Assembly (NCBI RefSeq): GCF_910592395.1
Contig: NC_088322.1
Location: forward strand, 684,001 to 748,000
From: Lineus longissimus
Lineage: Eukaryota; Nemertea; Pilidiophora; Heteronemertea; Lineidae
Direction: 5' to 3'
DNA: 64,000 nucleotides
Below are positions 33,332-43,912 of the stretch, piece after piece (positions within the stretch are counted from its first letter, which is position 1; the number at the start of each line of letters is the position of its first letter). Position numbers and translations under genes: made by a program. The notes beneath the pieces are model-generated. The model saw only the letters and a program-made list of their open reading frames with translations. It had not been told where the DNA came from and did not search any database.

Positions 33332-33950
33332 AGCTTGACTTAAATCCTGGAGATGCACTTCGAGAAAGGCTTAACATCATTATATATTGATTCACACTAA
33401 CTTTAAACAAACAGGGTTTTGTTCTAACAACCACAACCTTAGGAATTCCCATCCACAACACTGCAACCAAGGATTAAGCAATGTTCCAAGAGTCCAAGAG
33501 TCTTTAACCCTTCCCTGGCTGCATAGACCAAACACTAAATGATTAATAATCAACAAACGAACATATGGAAACACAACACACCTGAATGTCACACAGGTCA
33601 GCTCAGAATACTTATATTACACACAAAGTGAGTTGAGGGGTAGACCACCCTCAACACCAAATGTGGTACCAAGGCATTATTCTGGCCTCACTACACTGGT
33701 AACCACAGTGAGTAGAACTTAAACGGATTATATAGATATCCTTGAATCACTGAATCAATTTTACACCAACCTGGCAGCAACACTAGATTTCAAAAACGTT
33801 TTCGCTTCTCGATTTATGACATTATGGATTGAACTGACTCATACATGTAAGAACACTAACATTGGTGTGTGTCTTAAATATCTCCTCCCCCACAAAAACG
33901 TCACAACGTGGAAAGGGAGAAAAGTACCAGATAATACATGAATATTGTGA
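33332..33950 (-). other. Gypsy 3' untranslated region
   Basis: Between the integrase stop and the polypurine tract there is no credible open frame, so no envelope-like gene is present. Confidence 0.6.
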
Positions 33951-36900
33951 TTACCACAGCTTCAATTGGCTTACATTTTTGGTGACAATCTTATCACCAA
34001 CCTCTATCTGCACATTCACTGGATTCACCACACGCACAACCCTGTAAGGGCCCTCATATCGCGGCGCTAACTTCGCAGTAAAGCCCTTTTTAGAATCAGA
34101 CAAGTAGTGCGTCTTCACAAAGACTTGATCATCAACCTTAATGTCAGACTCCCTTCTGCGTTTGTTGTATCCCTTAGCCCGAATGTTCGCAGCGTCCTCA
34201 TGTAGTCTCCTCGCATTTTCACATTTTTCCTCGTATCGGTATTGCGTTTGTTGATCCTGGGGTCGAACCAAGGCATTTGCAAGAGGGTTCCTGAGTTCTC
34301 GCGCGAGCATGAGTTCAGACGGTCTACAGCCGATAGTGCGATTAACAGCTGTATTCACAGCTAACCGAAATTCCGCTAAATGTGTATCCCAGGACTGGTG
34401 GTCCTTACCCGAGACATAAGAAGCGAGCATAGCTTTCAAATCTCGATTAACGCGTTCAACGAAATTTCCCTAGGGGTGATAGGTAGTGGTGTGAATGAGT
34501 TCTACACCCCAATGCTGACACACAGCCTTCAGGAATTTTGAAGTAAACTGCGATCCATTGTCCGTTAAGAGTTTTTCTGGGGGTCCATAACGACTGAAGA
34601 GTTCTCTTACGAGGATTGTAGAAATTGTCTGTCCGGTTGCTCGACGTAAAGGAAAAAATTCTACAAATTTCGAAAAATGGTCTCTAACCACAAAGATCTG
34701 AGTGTGTCCCACATGACTTTTGGGTAGGGGGCCTACCAGATCTGCAGCTACTAACTCCCATGTTCTTGTAGACTTGACTGGCTGCATTATCCCCTGTGGC
34801 TTTCTATACACTGGTTTTACAACTTGGCAAGTGCGGCATGCCCGTACAAAGTTTTTAACATCACGAGACAAGTGTTCCCACCAAAAATAGCGAGCAATCC
34901 TTACAGTGGTCCTATGCCGACCTCCATGACCCGCAGTCAGATCTGTGTGACACTGAAATATCACTCGTTTCCGTAAGCTTTCCGGGATCGCCAACTTTCG
35001 CATTGGTCTGTCCCTGCCGTAATGATATAGGGCCTTGTCCCACACAAAATTGTCAGCAGTTGCGCTCACACGTTTCCGAACATTAACTGGAACCTCAGTT
35101 ATTGGCAATTGGTCTCTTAACATTTTAACATACCACTTAGTATTCTCATCAGTCTCCTGCGCAGAAACTAATTCAACTAAACTAATCTGAATAGAGTCCC
35201 CATTGTCATACTGGAAAGTACTCCAGCCACGAGATTTGTCACACATAGGGCAAATGTACTCATCAAGTGTCTGTGCTGTATCTGGGGTAATCCCAACACA
35301 GCTATCGTGGAACCAACGGTCACAACGGTCGCATTGTACCCAATCAACAGAGTCAGAAACAGCACCAGCACATCCTGGCAATGCGCACTTGTCATCACCC
35401 GTATCATCGGCCACAACTGCTGGTATAACTCCAACCATAAGAACAGGGTCAAAACGTCCGTCCCTGGACAATGTGTCAGGAATGATATTCACCTTTCCAG
35501 GACGATATTGTACCTCAAATATGAAGTCCTGAATGCGTAGTACCCAGCGAAATAACCGTCCACTGAGCTCTTTCTTAGATGAAAATAGCCAAGTCAAGGC
35601 CTGATGATCTGTAACTACCACTGTCCCAGTTTTTCCTTCAACCACATTTCTCCACTTTTCTAATGCCCACACAACTCCAAGGATTTCCCGTTCACTTGTG
35701 CTATACCTGCGTTCGGCCATAGAGAGAGTCCTGCTAGCATAAGCGATTACTCGAAGTTTACCCTCCTGACGTTGGAGTAACGCGGCGCCAAGACCAACAC
35801 CACTAGCATCTGTATGGACTTCAAATTCACCGTTAAGATCAGGGTGAGCCAACACGGGAGCAGAACACAAGTCTTTCTTGATCTGATCGAACGCTAACTG
35901 AGTCTCTGCGGTCCATTCCCAAACAACGTTGTCACGGCGCAAACGGTTAAGCGGTTCAATCTTAGTAGCCAGGTGAGAAATATACTTACTCACCCAACCT
36001 ACCATACCCATAAACCTTTCCAATTCTTTTCTGTTTCGCGGCACAGCAAAGTCATTAATTGCTGAAACTTTGTCCTGGCTCACTGCAATTCCAGCCTCCG
36101 AAATACCATGTCCGAGAAAATGCACCGATGTGCGCATCAGTTTACTCTTCTGCGGGTTGACAGTAAGTCCCGCCACACGCAACCGTTGAAAGATCATTTT
36201 CAAATGTCTTAAATGGTCCGCGACAGTTTTGGAATATATAACAATGTCATCTTGATATACAAAACAAAATTTTCCGATGTACCCATGGAGAACTTTCTCC
36301 ATCAACCGACTAAACGATGCCGGCCCATTTACCACACCCATGGGCATGACCTTATACCGATAAAGCTTTTGGCCATCAGAAAAAGACGTAAAGTCATGAT
36401 CTTTTTTCCGAAGAGGAATTTGGTAAAACCCGGATTTCATGTCTAGCGTTGAAAAAATCTTTCCGCCATGCAATGAAGATAAAAGTTGGTCCAAGTTGAC
36501 CATCGGATAAGCGTCAATCTTTGTACGACGATTCAGTAAACGAAAGTCTTGACAGATACGATACTTATTTTGACCTGGTTTCGGCACCATCACAATAGGA
36601 GTCCTCCAGGGGGACTGGGCCTCCTCAATTATGTCCATCGCATGCATCTCCGCCAGCGCCTGTTTGCAACTGACGCGTTTGGCAGGTGATAGTTTATAAG
36701 GTCTCTGAGCAATCGGAGTGTAATCATAAAGTTCAATAACATGTTCCATGACATTAGTACGACCTGGAGTCTCAGTTAGAACATCTTCATATTGTGATAG
36801 AAGGCTTTCAAACTCAGTCCTCTCACTAGCACTAATTTCTGCAAGAGGGGGATCAACACCAGCGGGTGTTTCCTCCTCAGTAAGTTCAGGTTCTGTCGTT
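33951..36900 (-). pseudogene. Gypsy Pol: RT, RNase H, PHD finger, integrase
   Basis: The frame is open from about 36900; the ATG at 36749 is internal. RT carries YRICQDFRLLN, FSTLDMKSGF and the catalytic FVYQDDIVIY. RNase H carries VHTDASGVGLG, SEREILGVVWALEKW and VTDHQALTWL. A PHD finger lies at 35387-35241. Integrase has an H-H-C-C finger ending ACRTCQ, then LVAADLVGPLP and LLTDNGSQFT, with a C-terminal chromatin-end region of PYRVVRVV type to 33951. A TAG stop at 34472-34470 falls just after TTYHP, before the last catalytic glutamate. The enzyme set would copy and insert the element; the stop alone removes integrase activity. Confidence 0.88.
35241..35387 (-). other. PHD finger encoded within gypsy Pol
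   Basis: About 49 residues, roughly 455-503 from the ATG at 36749. Spacing is C-x4-C, then WVQCDRCDRWFHDSCVG, then YICPMC. This is the C4-H-C3 pattern of PHD fingers, including the W-F-H and the final aromatic-x-C-x2-C. It lies between RNase H (SRDGRFDP) and the integrase zinc finger. PHD fingers commonly read histone H3 tails. Confidence 0.8.
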
Positions 36901-37344
36901 CTTCAAGCCCAAGATAGGCCACTTGATTGTCGGGTTTGTCCCCTCCAACCAATAACTGTTTGTTTTGAAATCCAGAGTCAAACCAATAGCAGAGATGAAA
37001 TCGCGACCAAGGAGTACTGGGGTCGGTAATGTCTCCATCACCACACACTCAACTACACGTTTGGCTCCACAACATTCAATCTCTACCATAACACACCCTT
37101 TTGCTGTTATCTCAGACCCTTCAAACCACGACAACTTCCTGTTACAGTCCCTTACACCGCCTAGTTCCAAATGGATGACCAGATCCTCACGTATCAACGT
37201 AACAGCCGAGCCAGAATCAGCCAATCCAACAGTTTTATGCCCATTTAATGAAATGTTCAACAATGGCCCTTCGCTGTCAATCAGAAATGACTTCTGAATC
37301 GGAACAAATTCCGGCGCAAACACATTCAAACCAGACTCAGCATG
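36886..37344 (-). pseudogene. Gypsy aspartic protease
   Basis: The catalytic loop is VGLADSGSAVTLI (D-S-G). A second conserved stretch, VLLGRDFISAIGLTLD, is near the end. The domain follows the gag stop in the same frame. The protease frame ends at 36886 while RT continues in another frame from about 36900, a one-base shift that could be mutation or programmed shifting. Confidence 0.8.
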
Positions 37345-38492
37345 CTAAACAAATTGAACTGGACTCGACTTAGAATCAGAAGAACCTGACCCAGATTTTC
37401 TCTGCGGACAATCACGCTTTTTTTGACCAAGCTGGCCACATTTATAACACGCGTCTGAAAATTTAGCACCACTATTACTCTGACCAGACGAGTTGTTCCA
37501 CTTAGGTTTGTCCGTTTTGACAACCTTAGAATCGGTATTTCCAGGCGACTCCTGCTTGGGTTTACCCTCGTTGGGCTTTCCACCTTTTCTCTCTGCATCG
37601 TCGCAACCAGTCTACGTTCAAGGACGTATGTATCTGCAAACCTTGCTAACTCTCGTAGTGAGCACTCCTCCTTTTCGATGAGTTTCAGACGCAACGCCTC
37701 ATCCCGTACCGTCTGAATAAATTGGTCGGCTACCAACTTATCAAAAATACCCTTAGCTTCTCTGTTGGCTTTCAAATCATCCGACGGCTTAAGCCACATC
37801 TTGAAATATAGTTCCAAGCGTGCCGCAAAATCTAAAAATGACTCGGAGGCCTTCTTGACCTCCCTTCTAAACTTCGAACGGTATGCCGATGGCGTAAGTC
37901 GATAACGGAGTAGAATCGTCTCTTTAACGTTCTCATAATCATTCCGGTCCGTAACAGAGAGAGAAAAGTAGGCCTTTTGGGCCGGGCCAGTAAGAAACGG
38001 CTCAAGAGCCGTAGGCCACTCCTTACGAGGAAGTTCCTTCCGGTGCGCAACATTCTCAAAAGTCATTAGAAAATACAAAATGTCATCTCCCTCAGCTAAC
38101 TTTGGCATGTCCTTCAAGGTAGGGCGAGGGGGTCTAGGTTTTGGAATGGAGTCTATCATGCCTCCCATTGTATGCAACAACGCCGCACTGTCCTCCTTAC
38201 GAACTTGACTAAAATGTTCGACAAGCTGCCCGAGAACCACCGTCAGCTCCTCGACACCAGCACCTGCCATGGCCATAGGCGGGTCTGCCACAGGCACAGC
38301 ACCTGGCGACACTGGTTCAACTAAATGTGGCACGTCCACTAGTGCAGCAATCTTGGCCTCTTTATCCTTCAACTTAGAAATGTCTAAATTGTTCAATGTG
38401 CACAACTGACAGATGTATTCATTCGTAAACCTACGTAAGTATTGGCCTCGATAGGCCAAGTCGACCTCGACTTTTGCTTGATGAGACATCAC
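37345..38492 (-). pseudogene. Gypsy gag with CCHC-like knuckle
   Basis: The ATG at 38492 opens a capsid-like region with EGDDILYFLMTFENVA, WPTALEPFLTGPAQKAYFSL, YRSKFRREVKKASESFLDFAARL and CSLRELARFADTYV. This is the SCAN-like/Gag capsid pattern of metazoan gypsy elements. A frameshift near 37585 separates it from the nucleocapsid part, where CYKCGQLGQKKRDC has Q in place of the usual histidine. The frame ends in TAG at 37347-37345, directly followed in frame by the protease. Confidence 0.8.
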
Positions 38493-38806
38493 ACAACCGG
38501 CGTAGTATTCGACACTATCGAAAACGGAAAAGAGTCCCGAAATTAAACAGCAACACAGCCGAAAGTATGAAGAAAACGAAAAATCCTAGCCTTGTGTTTC
38601 GACTAGATCTACTACAGCCTGGGTCAGCTGAGTAGCCGCCGCCAGCAACGACGAAACCCACGTCCGGGTTGATGTGATCCACCTCTTGGGTGATGCACCT
38701 GTGTACACGGGGCATGTACACACTGTATTGAAACAAATGGCCGGCGTGGTTGACAGCGGGGCCTGTCAACAATGGTCTGCACTGCTACAAAAGTTCGCTT
38801 TTATAG

Positions 38807-38821
38807 CCACGTTGGGCGCCA
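38807..38821 (-). promoter_or_regulatory. Gypsy primer binding site (tRNA-Lys type)
   Basis: On the minus strand TGGCGCCCAACGTGG lies four bases after the CCACTACA end of the LTR stub. This matches the complement of a lysine tRNA 3' end. Confidence 0.75.
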
Positions 38822-38825
38822 TTTA

Positions 38826-38888
38826 TGTAGTGGCTTCCTATCTACATAAGATGCGTACCTCTCCAATAAGAACAGACTTCTTATATAC
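38826..38888 (-). mobile_element. Stub of the gypsy 5' LTR
   Basis: Sixty-three bases identical in kind to 33114-33176. They stop where the + oriented LTR begins. Confidence 0.8.
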
Positions 38889-39023
38889 TGATGTAGTAGT
38901 CACCAAGATTCATCTTGGGGTTTTCTCGGCTTTGGTCTGTTCTGCGCATGCGTGGGTCGGGGCTTCGGAGAAATGGCGTGTTCCGGTCAATATTTGTTAT
39001 GATTTAAGCTTGATTAAATCTAG

Positions 39024-42000
39024 ACGCAAGGGCCCAACGCGCCGCGTAGCGGCAAAAAAGCGAAGCTGGCGAAACATTTATAACGGGTCACCGTCACTTA
39101 TTATTGGACTTATAGCGCATTTACGGGGTTGCAACTATTTTGCTTTATAGTGTCACCAGGAAAGAAAAGCATGCGACCTAACGCCGATCTATTTGTATAA
39201 AGTGATAATTGGAAGGTATATAGTAGGAAATATCAATAAAATAATCATTCCATGTCGTCTTTTGAGGGCATTTTTGATTGTAAAAAATATATGTGTACGT
39301 CACCGTAGTCTCTGCAATGATAATTTTATCAGAGCAGTCTCGCGCAAGTAGAAGTTCTTTACCTATCAGTTCTTCACTTATTAGTCTCAACGTCTGGTGC
39401 AAAGCCAGACGTTTTCCATTACGATTTCACTACGATGTTTGACAAGAAGGAGCAGTGCGCGAGATATGTTAATGAGCAGACTTCCCTCGCTTGAGTTTCT
39501 GAAGAATGTTCCATATCGCGCTAAGCTCATCACTACTGATTATGACAGGCGTGCAACGGTAGGTATCTGCTCCCCAACTTCCACCCTAATACGGTACAAT
39601 AAGTTACCATTTGATGGGAATGGGACAATGCCCTCACTGTGTATGGAGTCATAGGGATAAGAAGACATTATTCATTAGTGTTGGTACAAGTGATTTTGCC
39701 CAAAAAGCATGTGCATTCAAAAAACAAAATATGCAAGGTTACGGTATCACGTACATGACCATGACGACGTGCAGAAAGTGCACTGGCCAGTGCATACCCT
39801 ATGGCTATGTACTAGTAAACATGGTAAACATGAACAACATCATTATTCATCGGCAGTTCATTTTACTCCGAGCTTTTCCTGAAACATATAGCCATGATGA
39901 TTAGGCCTACCATGTACCATGACCAATAACAGCACCAGATCATGTAGATGTCAACAAGTTCACATGAACCGTATAATCCCGCATGGCGCATGTGGGGCAT
40001 GCGTCTAAACCAAAGCCCCAAAATCACTTGTTTTGGTCTATTTCACTTGTGTTTCCCCCGTCTCCCAGTCCATAATACATTTACAGTTTACAATCCCCGA
40101 TCATGGCCCAACAAAAGGTCATCGGTTGACTAAAGGAACACAACTGTTCAATGGATTTATAGTTGAATGCGATCAAACTACGTCTTTTCAATCGTGGATT
40201 GTAAATTTAACCCCATGGGCCTAGGGAAGGCCCTATAACAATACTTTCGACACAGTTATTATCTCCGCTGCCTCCACCATGTTACACACAGTGCTCACTG
40301 CTGATTCTAAAATGCGCCACCTAGTCAAAATAGGACATATGTTCTTCTAGGAATAGATCTCTTTCCAATATTTCGTCATTCCACTATCGTCATCACCTCA
40401 TCATACTTTCATTGACATTACAGGCACACATCCACAGAGCACTCTTCAAATCATCTACACAGTGGTTATCCAACTAGGATTATAAAGGTAATTTCTTAGC
40501 CCCACACAGTGGGTTTCAGTCTTGATAAAGGGGCACTATTGCTAGCAGCTAGGTAGGCAAGATAAAGTTAGACGAAGTAGCCGATAGGGGTCTCTCACCC
40601 CTCAAAGTCCGTCACAACTATTCAAGCTTGTACAAGGAATACATGCAGCGCTGACTCTAACAAGACCCAATGGGAATGTCGCACAGTCATCTGTCAAAAA
40701 CAAGACCTATGTTGCAGTATGATCTCTTGCCAATATTTAATAATTGCACTATCGTCATCACCTCATCATACTTCATTGACATTACAGGTACACATTGACA
40801 TAGACCACTGTTGCAGTCAATGACACAGTCGCTATCCAAGTAGCATTATAGAGGTAATTATCATTATCATACCTCATTAGCATGTGAACCAATCACGTCG
40901 CGTCCTTTGCGATCACGGCAAAGCCTCATGGAATAATGTCTTTCACCGTTGAATAATTTTTCATATTCCATGCCTACAACTTCAATTTCTTCATATTCCA
41001 TGGCTAGAAGTTCAATACTAATATAATATCCAAGATAAAGTTACAAGAAGTAGTCAATAGGGGTCTCTCACCTCTCACTGTATGTCCACACTATTCACGC
41101 TTGTACGAGGAATACATTCAATGCTGAATCTAACAACACCCAGGGCCCTTACTCTGTATATTAGTCACTGGAAGATGGCCCATTTCACTCCTTGCTTCTA
41201 CTTCACCTATAGTCTCATTGCAAACGCCTCAGTTCTATGATATCACATTCACTTTCAGCTGTCATGCAACGCAACAACTGTGCTATCTGCCATCGCACAT
41301 CAACGAAGAAGTGCAGCCGCCCACATTCCACCTCACGTCTGTCCGACCAGCTGCAATCCTCGAGGACGCCCCACTGTACCACGATTTCACTACGATGTTT
41401 GACAAGAAGGAGCAGTGCGCGAGATAGGCAAATGAGCAGACTTCCCTCGCTTGAGTTTCGGAAGAATGTTCCATATCGCGCTAAGCTGACCACTGCTGAC
41501 CATGACAGGCGTGCATTGGACTGGTACAGGTTGGAACTGAACATTGAATATGCTGATGGTGACGCTTTCTGATGAGAAGTTGGTCGTGACTGATGCAGTA
41601 TCCTTGGACTTGTCCACAGCATCGTTCAATCATTGCTCTCTGAGCTGCCTTGATTCTGTACTTACCCAAATACTAAGACCAAATGCCTGTTGACTGTGCT
41701 TTAAGAGAGACTGGCGCCATGCCTAGAGATATGACTGACCCCTATTGGCAAATTTGAATGACTTTATCTTGCCTACCTAGCTGCTGCCTATAGTCTCCCT
41801 TTAACTGCGGAGCACTTCAAAGTCGATAAAATGCCATGTTCCACCTTTTAATGTGTTCAGACCGCCATTTTCAAAATAATCAAGTCAGGACACTGCCTTC
41901 TAGTCTCATAATAAATTTTGCTTTCCTCAATAATAACATTTCTTCTTCTTCAATGCTTTCATCATTCCAAACTTCTCCTCCTCTGACTTTTACAGGGGTA

Positions 42001-42170
42001 CAGTCATGGCAATCAAAACCCAAATACTGAGACCAAATGCCTGTTGACTGTGCTTTAAGAGAGACTGGCGCCATGCCTAGTCTCTCTTAAAGCACAGTCA
42101 ACAGACACCAACCCCCTCAGACTCAGAAACCACAAACGCCCAACCCTTCCTGCTACCTTAATACTTCTGG
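39024..42170. mobile_element. Anonymous 3147-bp insert without target duplication
   Basis: It splits the LTR cleanly between TCTAG and TTCATC, with no TIR and no duplicated target. Inside are direct repeats. About 39409-39550 matches 41381-41517 (GTTTGACAAGAAGGAGCAGT shared). 40350-40700 and 40725-41150 are diverged copies of one unit (TATCGTCATCACCTCATCAT, then ATAGGGGTCTCTCACC). About 59 bp at 41667-41725 recurs at 42021-42080. An open stretch near 41250-41400 has Cys/His spacing (CAICHRTSTKKC) that might be a decayed transposase tail, but this is weak. Lack of TSD is compatible with a Helitron- or Crypton-type mover, but termini do not prove either. Confidence 0.5.
42041..42104. repeat. 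26-bp perfect hairpin
   Basis: CTGTTGACTGTGCTTTAAGA... (42041-42066) and its exact reverse complement (42079-42104) flank the 12-base loop GGCGCCATGCCT. The left arm and loop recur without the right arm at about 41686-41725. Confidence 0.85.
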
Positions 42171-43912
42171 TTCATCTGAGTATATAAGAAGTCTGTTCTT
42201 ATTGGAGAGGTACGCATCTTATGTAGATAGGAAGCCACTACAACTCATTCGCCTCCAAATCGCTCCCTGCTTCGGCGATTCTATTATGATCAGGCGAAAA
42301 TTCAGACTGAATAAAAATCGCAGGCGAAAATAATAATCGCGCCTAATTTGCTCTCACCAACCATCGGAACGAAGCGAATATTAGAGGCCTATATGTGTTG
42401 TAGTATGCCTATTCCGACATCAGCTGATAGCAGACCGAACAAAAACACAAACTGGAATTCCCGGTCAACCTGACTGCAGTAATCATATACATCACATCTA
42501 TCCACAAGGACCTACACAAATTTGGCACAGAGGTCTGAGGTTCTTAGTATAATGGTATGTATTCCGAAGGATTGCGGCAGAATGTACCGAATCATACAGC
42601 TAATCATAGTTAGGCTTATGTTTTCGAGTCTCAGCCAACCAATCAAGATCGTTGTAGTATCCGGTTATCCTAAACAGCGTCTACCAGCGCCCACCAGCGT
42701 TCACCAGGTTTAAAGTCGGGTATAAAGTCATCAAAATAAAATTTTGTGGCCAAAACATAATACGTACGCCATAAAAAATATATTTCCTAAAAATGTCATG
42801 CTTATTTCGTTTAAGACCATTAGATTTTACTTTGATGGCTTTAATGTATGTATGTATGTGTTTAAACCTGGTGGGCGCTGTTTAGTATGACCCGATTTGT
42901 TTACGTGACTGCACTTTTCCGCCAATAAAACAAGACAAAAGTTGTTGCAAAATCGTTCCGAATATCGGACAAGCATGCAAGAGCCACCAATTTCGTAAAA
43001 TCGCTCCATTATCGCCTGGAGCGATTTTTGGGGCGAAATCGAAGAATTGGCGCGATTGTGGGCGAATTTCGCATCTGACATTCCGGCGATTTCATATTAT
43101 CGCCTCGCATTCGCCGGTCGATTTTCGGACAGATTTCGCAGGCGAAATACTGTAGGCTGAATTTCGCCGGCGAATATCGCGCGCGGACTTTGGACGTGAT
43201 CCCTAAGCAATACAATAATGTCACTCCCATAAAAATTGATTGGAAATTGAGGGAGCTACGGCATTCTGTTCGGCAACTGGCAGCGCTGAAAAAATACATT
43301 GCATACTGTACAATACCAAATGGCACATTTTAAATAAGCGCTCATTGGACAACGTAGGGAATCACCAAAAATGACGTCATCGCTGGTCTAAATAGAAAAC
43401 TACGGTGGCGCAGTAGAGCACAAGAAAAGGTTTAGCATTAACTTCGTCACGAAAGCTTCAGCAACAAAACGATTTCTCATGAATGATTTATTTGATCATC
43501 ATCAGCTTGTTTCCCCTGATAGATAAAAAAATGATTTACAATTTCAATCAAAGTTTTCTATTTTGTGTATAGTCACATGTTATTTAACTGGCAAGGAGCC
43601 AAGCAGTTTTGAATATTCGCGGGAAAATACTTCGTACTTGTAAACGAGGCTATGACAATGAGTATCCTCATTCATGGCATAAACTTCATGTTTCGGTAAA
43701 CATTTTCATACGATGATTTCACCTGAATTATGGTCAGGATTGAGGAATGAACAGTGGCATAATTATGTCAACCAAAAACATTGGTACTGTAGTGAACGCA
43801 AAAGGATATCAAATACCATGGAGCATGCCATTTTCATGCATAATGAACTAAACACCGGGAAGATATTAATGATATTAACTCAGCTGAGCGCCAGGCCCTT
43901 GGGCCTCTTGTT

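Larger units (their letters stand above)
33114..42242 (-). mobile_element. Ty3/gypsy retrotransposon with one inverted LTR
   Basis: On the minus strand the order is PBS, gag, protease, RT-RNase H, PHD finger, integrase, PPT, 3' LTR. ACTC flanks the whole unit at 33110-33113 and 42243-42246. The high-coordinate end is not a normal 5' LTR. A 63-bp stub of the minus-strand LTR (38826-38888) is followed by a full LTR in + orientation (38889-39023 plus 42171-42242), itself opened by a 3.1 kb insert. One in-frame stop and frameshifts in gag and at the protease/RT border show the copy is inactive. Confidence 0.85.
38889..42242 (+). mobile_element. Inverted gypsy LTR split by an insert
   Basis: 38889-39023 (135 bp) and 42171-42242 (72 bp) add up to 207 bp, the exact length of the 3' LTR, and cover it without loss. 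It runs TGATGTAG...TCTAG | TTCATCTG...CCACTACA. Confidence 0.8.
33032..43203. mobile_element. TIR transposon with TAA duplication (PIF/Harbinger-like), interrupted by gypsy
   Basis: Ends match over about 35 bp: GGATCACGTCCAAAGTCCGC at 33033 and its reverse complement ending at 43202. TAA stands on both sides (33029-33031 and 43204-43206). The empty site at 10567-10569 confirms it. Without the gypsy insertion it is about 1.04 kb, built of repeated GGCGAAA and ATTCGCC motifs. A 3-bp TWA duplication is typical of PIF/Harbinger. No transposase. Confidence 0.8.
32027..43912 (+). mobile_element. Helentron-like family B, copy 2, hugely interrupted
   Basis: Its 5' hairpin is AGCTCAGCTGAC-TAA-GTCAGCCGAGCT, followed by a (TCCA)n microsatellite (32089-32131). 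The 3' end is AGGCCCTTGGGCCT-CTTGTT at 43912. The sequence before 33029 and after 43204 continues the alignment with copy 1 (TACGATTCTT-ACATGAGTAAAAAGTAGAC, then TAAGCAA-ACAAT). That shows 33032-43206 is an insertion. Own length about 1.7 kb. Confidence 0.8.

Noticed and set aside
33332-33950. An envelope-like gene 3' of the gypsy pol
   Set aside because: There is no open frame of sufficient length, signal peptide or membrane segment between integrase and the polypurine tract.
35177-35532. Cysteine-containing open frames overlapping the PHD finger region in other frames
   Set aside because: They are shadows of the gypsy Pol frame.
41218-41572. A possible piggyBac-type cysteine-rich C-terminus near CAICHRTSTKKC
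   Set aside because: The ligand pattern needs two frame changes, no upstream transposase is visible, and the insert lacks TTAA borders. Kept only as a remark.
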